A stretch of DNA of 6,902 nucleotides from positions 1 to 6,902 of the forward strand of contig JADYYZ010000005.1 of assembly GCA_020853405.1 (NCBI GenBank), given 5' to 3'. Positions 5,496 through 6,902 of this stretch are shown in pieces. This DNA is from Acetobacteraceae bacterium (GTDB taxonomy: Bacteria > Pseudomonadota > Alphaproteobacteria > Acetobacterales > Acetobacteraceae). The notes under the pieces were generated by a model, which saw only the letters and a program-made list of their open reading frames with translations, was not told where the DNA came from and did not search any database. Numbering within the stretch: position 1 is the stretch's first letter; the number at the start of each line of letters is the position of its first letter. A program made the position numbers and the translations under genes.

Positions 5496-6902
5496 ATGGC
5501 TGATGGTGCAGCCGCCGCGCTGGCGGCGATGGCCGATGACGGGCGGGCCCTGGTGGATGCCGAGACGCTGCGCGGCCTGCGCGGCGCCGAACGCCCCGCC
5601 ATGCCCGATGCCAGCCAGCCGGCGCCGACCCTGGTCGGCCACACCAGCGACCGCGTCAATCCGGAGATCAGCGCCGCCGTGCCCGAGGGCATGACGCTGG
5701 AGTTGTTCCAGGACGCTGCACTGCGCCAGGACGATGCCATCACGCTGCCCAACAGGGTCTCGGACGACGCGGCCGCGGCGGACGCGACGCCGGTCGGCTT
5801 CGTTGCCGCGCCCGATAGCGCGCCCGCCGGCTCCTCGGCCGCCGTCGCCGCCGCGCCGCGAGGCAGTTCCAGGCCGCCGGCGGCGGTCGAGCAGGCGGTG
5901 GTGCCCGCCGCACCCGTCGCGGCAGCAGAAGCGACTGCCGCCGCCGATGCCGCCGCCATCACCGCGCCCCCCGCGCCCGATCCCGCGCCGCCGCAACCCG
6001 TGGCGCCCGCGCTGGTGCCCGTGGCCGACCCCGCGCGGCTGGATGCGCGCAATGCCAGCACGCTGGAAGACCAGCCGGTGCCGCTCGACATCGCCGCAAG
6101 CCTCGCCGACCTCGACGGTGCCGGCGGCGAGACGCTTGCCATCGTGATCGCCGGCCTGCCGCCCGGCAGCGTGCTGTCGGCCGGCACGCAGCAGGCCGAT
6201 GGCAGCTGGGTGCTGACGCCCGATCAGCTGGCCGGCCTGCTGCTGACGCCGCCGCGCGACTGGAGCGGCGATGCCGTGCTTTCCATCCGCGCCATCGTCA
6301 CCGGCCAGACCGGCGACCAGGTGGAAACCGCCACCACGCTCAACCTGCATGTCGAGGCGGTGGCTGACGCGCCTGCCGTTGCCGCCAGCGGCGGCGGCGC
6401 CGAGGACACCGCGATTCCGCTTTCGCTGGATGTGCGCGCAACCGACATCGACGGATCGGAAAGCATCACCTCCGTGCGGATTTCCGGCGTGCCGGATGGC
6501 GCGAGCCTCAGCGCCGGCACCCGCGGCGCCGACGGCGTCTGGACGCTTGATCCCGCCGATCTTGCGGGCGTCACGCTGACCCCGCCCCTGCACTTCTCCG
6601 GCAGTATCGGGCTCGCGCTGACCGCCGTTTCCACCGAGCCGAACGCCAGCACGGCGGCCAGCGCGATCGCCTTCACCGTCGGCGTGACGGCGGTTGCCGA
6701 TGCGCCGCTGGCCACCGCGCAGGACAGTTCCGGCAACGAGGATTCCTGGATTCCGCTGAACGGGCTTTCCGCCGCCCTGGTCGATCGCGACGGGTCGGAG
6801 GCGCTGACGGTGGCGATCGCCGGCGTGCCCGATGGCGCGGCCTTGTCCGCCGGCGCGCGCCAGCCGGACGGCTCCTGGCAGGTGCCGGTTTCCGCGCTGG
6901 CG
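5496..6902 (+). CDS. Large repetitive T1SS substrate, putative adhesin (N-terminal part)
   Basis: The frame stays open from ATG 5496 to the last base of the window: 469 codons with no stop. No Sec signal peptide is visible (start MADGAAAALAAMADDGRALV), as expected for a T1SS cargo carrying its export signal at the C-terminus, beyond the edge. Residues about 1-90 are an acidic, unrecognised N-terminus. Residues about 91-175 are a low-complexity Ala/Pro/Val-rich linker. From about residue 176 on come Ig/cadherin-like repeats of 110-120 aa ending VADAP, of the kind seen in giant RTX-type adhesins and biofilm proteins. The repeats contain Asp-rich DxDGSE motifs that may bind calcium. The gene directly follows the exporter and adaptor genes, which makes it the probable cargo. 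Total length, C-terminal RTX nonapeptides and the export signal cannot be seen. I see no clear LapA-type retention module with a di-alanine protease site, so release or retention at the surface is undecided. Confidence 0.85.
   Translation, partial: MADGAAAALAAMADDGRALVDAETLRGLRGAERPAMPDASQPAPTLVGHTSDRVNPEISAAVPEGMTLELFQDAALRQDDAITLPNRVSDDAAAADATPVGFVAAPDSAPAGSSAAVAAAPRGSSRPPAAVEQAVVPAAPVAAAEATAAADAAAITAPPAPDPAPPQPVAPALVPVADPARLDARNASTLEDQPVPLDIAASLADLDGAGGETLAIVIAGLPPGSVLSAGTQQADGSWVLTPDQLAGLLLTPPRDWSGDAVLSIRAIVTGQTGDQVETATTLNLHVEAVADAPAVAASGGGAEDTAIPLSLDVRATDIDGSESITSVRISGVPDGASLSAGTRGADGVWTLDPADLAGVTLTPPLHFSGSIGLALTAVSTEPNASTAASAIAFTVGVTAVADAPLATAQDSSGNEDSWIPLNGLSAALVDRDGSEALTVAIAGVPDGAALSAGARQPDGSWQVPVSALA
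6021..6902 (+). repeat. Tandem Ig/cadherin-like protein repeats (two full units, one cut off)
   Basis: Three units are visible in the substrate protein: residues 176-293 (bases 6021-6374), 294-404 (6375-6707) and 405 onward (6708 to the edge). Each has an early acidic ED followed by a hydrophobic strand. Then come an Asp-rich turn (DLDGAGGE, DIDGSE, DRDGSE), a conserved core (GLPPGSVLSAG, GVPDGASLSAG, GVPDGAALSAG), a DGxW strand, LAGxxLTPP in the full units, and a closing VADAP. Units 2 and 3 resemble each other more than unit 1, which has a longer tail. The repeats have diverged in DNA sequence, so very recent duplication is not indicated for these copies. Confidence 0.85.

Noticed and set aside
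5503..5694. Small plus-strand ORF starting at the ATG just after the substrate start
   Set aside because: Arg/Pro/Trp-rich shadow frame. The frame from 5496 has the better-placed ribosome-binding site and encodes the repeats.
4011..6593. 860-codon open frame on the minus strand across the adaptor and substrate genes
   Set aside because: Same Arg/Gly/His-rich composition, spans two real genes and their gap, and shows no domain. Absence of stops is explained by GC bias.
1..6902. CRISPR array, tRNA, rRNA or insertion sequence
   Set aside because: No regularly spaced direct repeats, no cloverleaf-like sequence, no transposase motifs and no flanking terminal inverted repeats were seen.

Overview
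The window is very GC-rich DNA, by eye around 70%, with codon third positions dominated by G and C and with GTG starts. It fits a high-GC proteobacterium, most likely an alphaproteobacterium. A Roseomonas/Acetobacteraceae-type host is my guess; no marker gene here fixes the taxon.

Almost all of it is one plus-strand locus for type I secretion (T1SS). After a leader of about 230 bases, the gene order is: (1) an ABC-transporter half without an N-terminal accessory domain (234-1904, 556 aa); (2) a second ABC half with an N-terminal C39-peptidase-like domain that lacks the catalytic cysteine (1901-4087, 728 aa), overlapping the first by 4 bases; (3) an HlyD-family membrane fusion/adaptor protein (4089-5429, 446 aa), 1 base downstream; (4) after a 66-base gap with a possible hairpin, a large repetitive surface or secreted protein (5496 to beyond the right edge, 469 codons visible). 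The visible part of (4) is an Ala/Pro-rich N-terminus followed by repeats of about 110 aa ending in VADAP. The tight spacing of the first three genes indicates one transcript. The fourth gene is the obvious cargo. The outer-membrane TolC/LapE-type channel is not in the window.

The most unusual point is the ABC pair. Textbook T1SS exporters (HlyB, PrtD, LapB) are homodimers of one gene product. Here the two nucleotide-binding domains have decayed in complementary ways. ABC1 has Arg for the Walker A Lys, Asp for the switch His and no A-loop aromatic, but keeps the key Ser and Gly of the signature. ABC2 keeps its Walker A, Walker B, A-loop and switch His, but its signature reads LPASL. Paired head-to-tail they would give one usable ATP site and one degenerate site, so I infer an obligate heterodimeric T1SS ATPase.

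At the extreme left, on the minus strand, is a fragment resembling the middle of an HpcH/HpaI-family aldolase. Its homology stops abruptly near base 100, which suggests that the T1SS locus lies against a truncated gene. I saw no RNA genes, CRISPR array, insertion sequence or attachment site.
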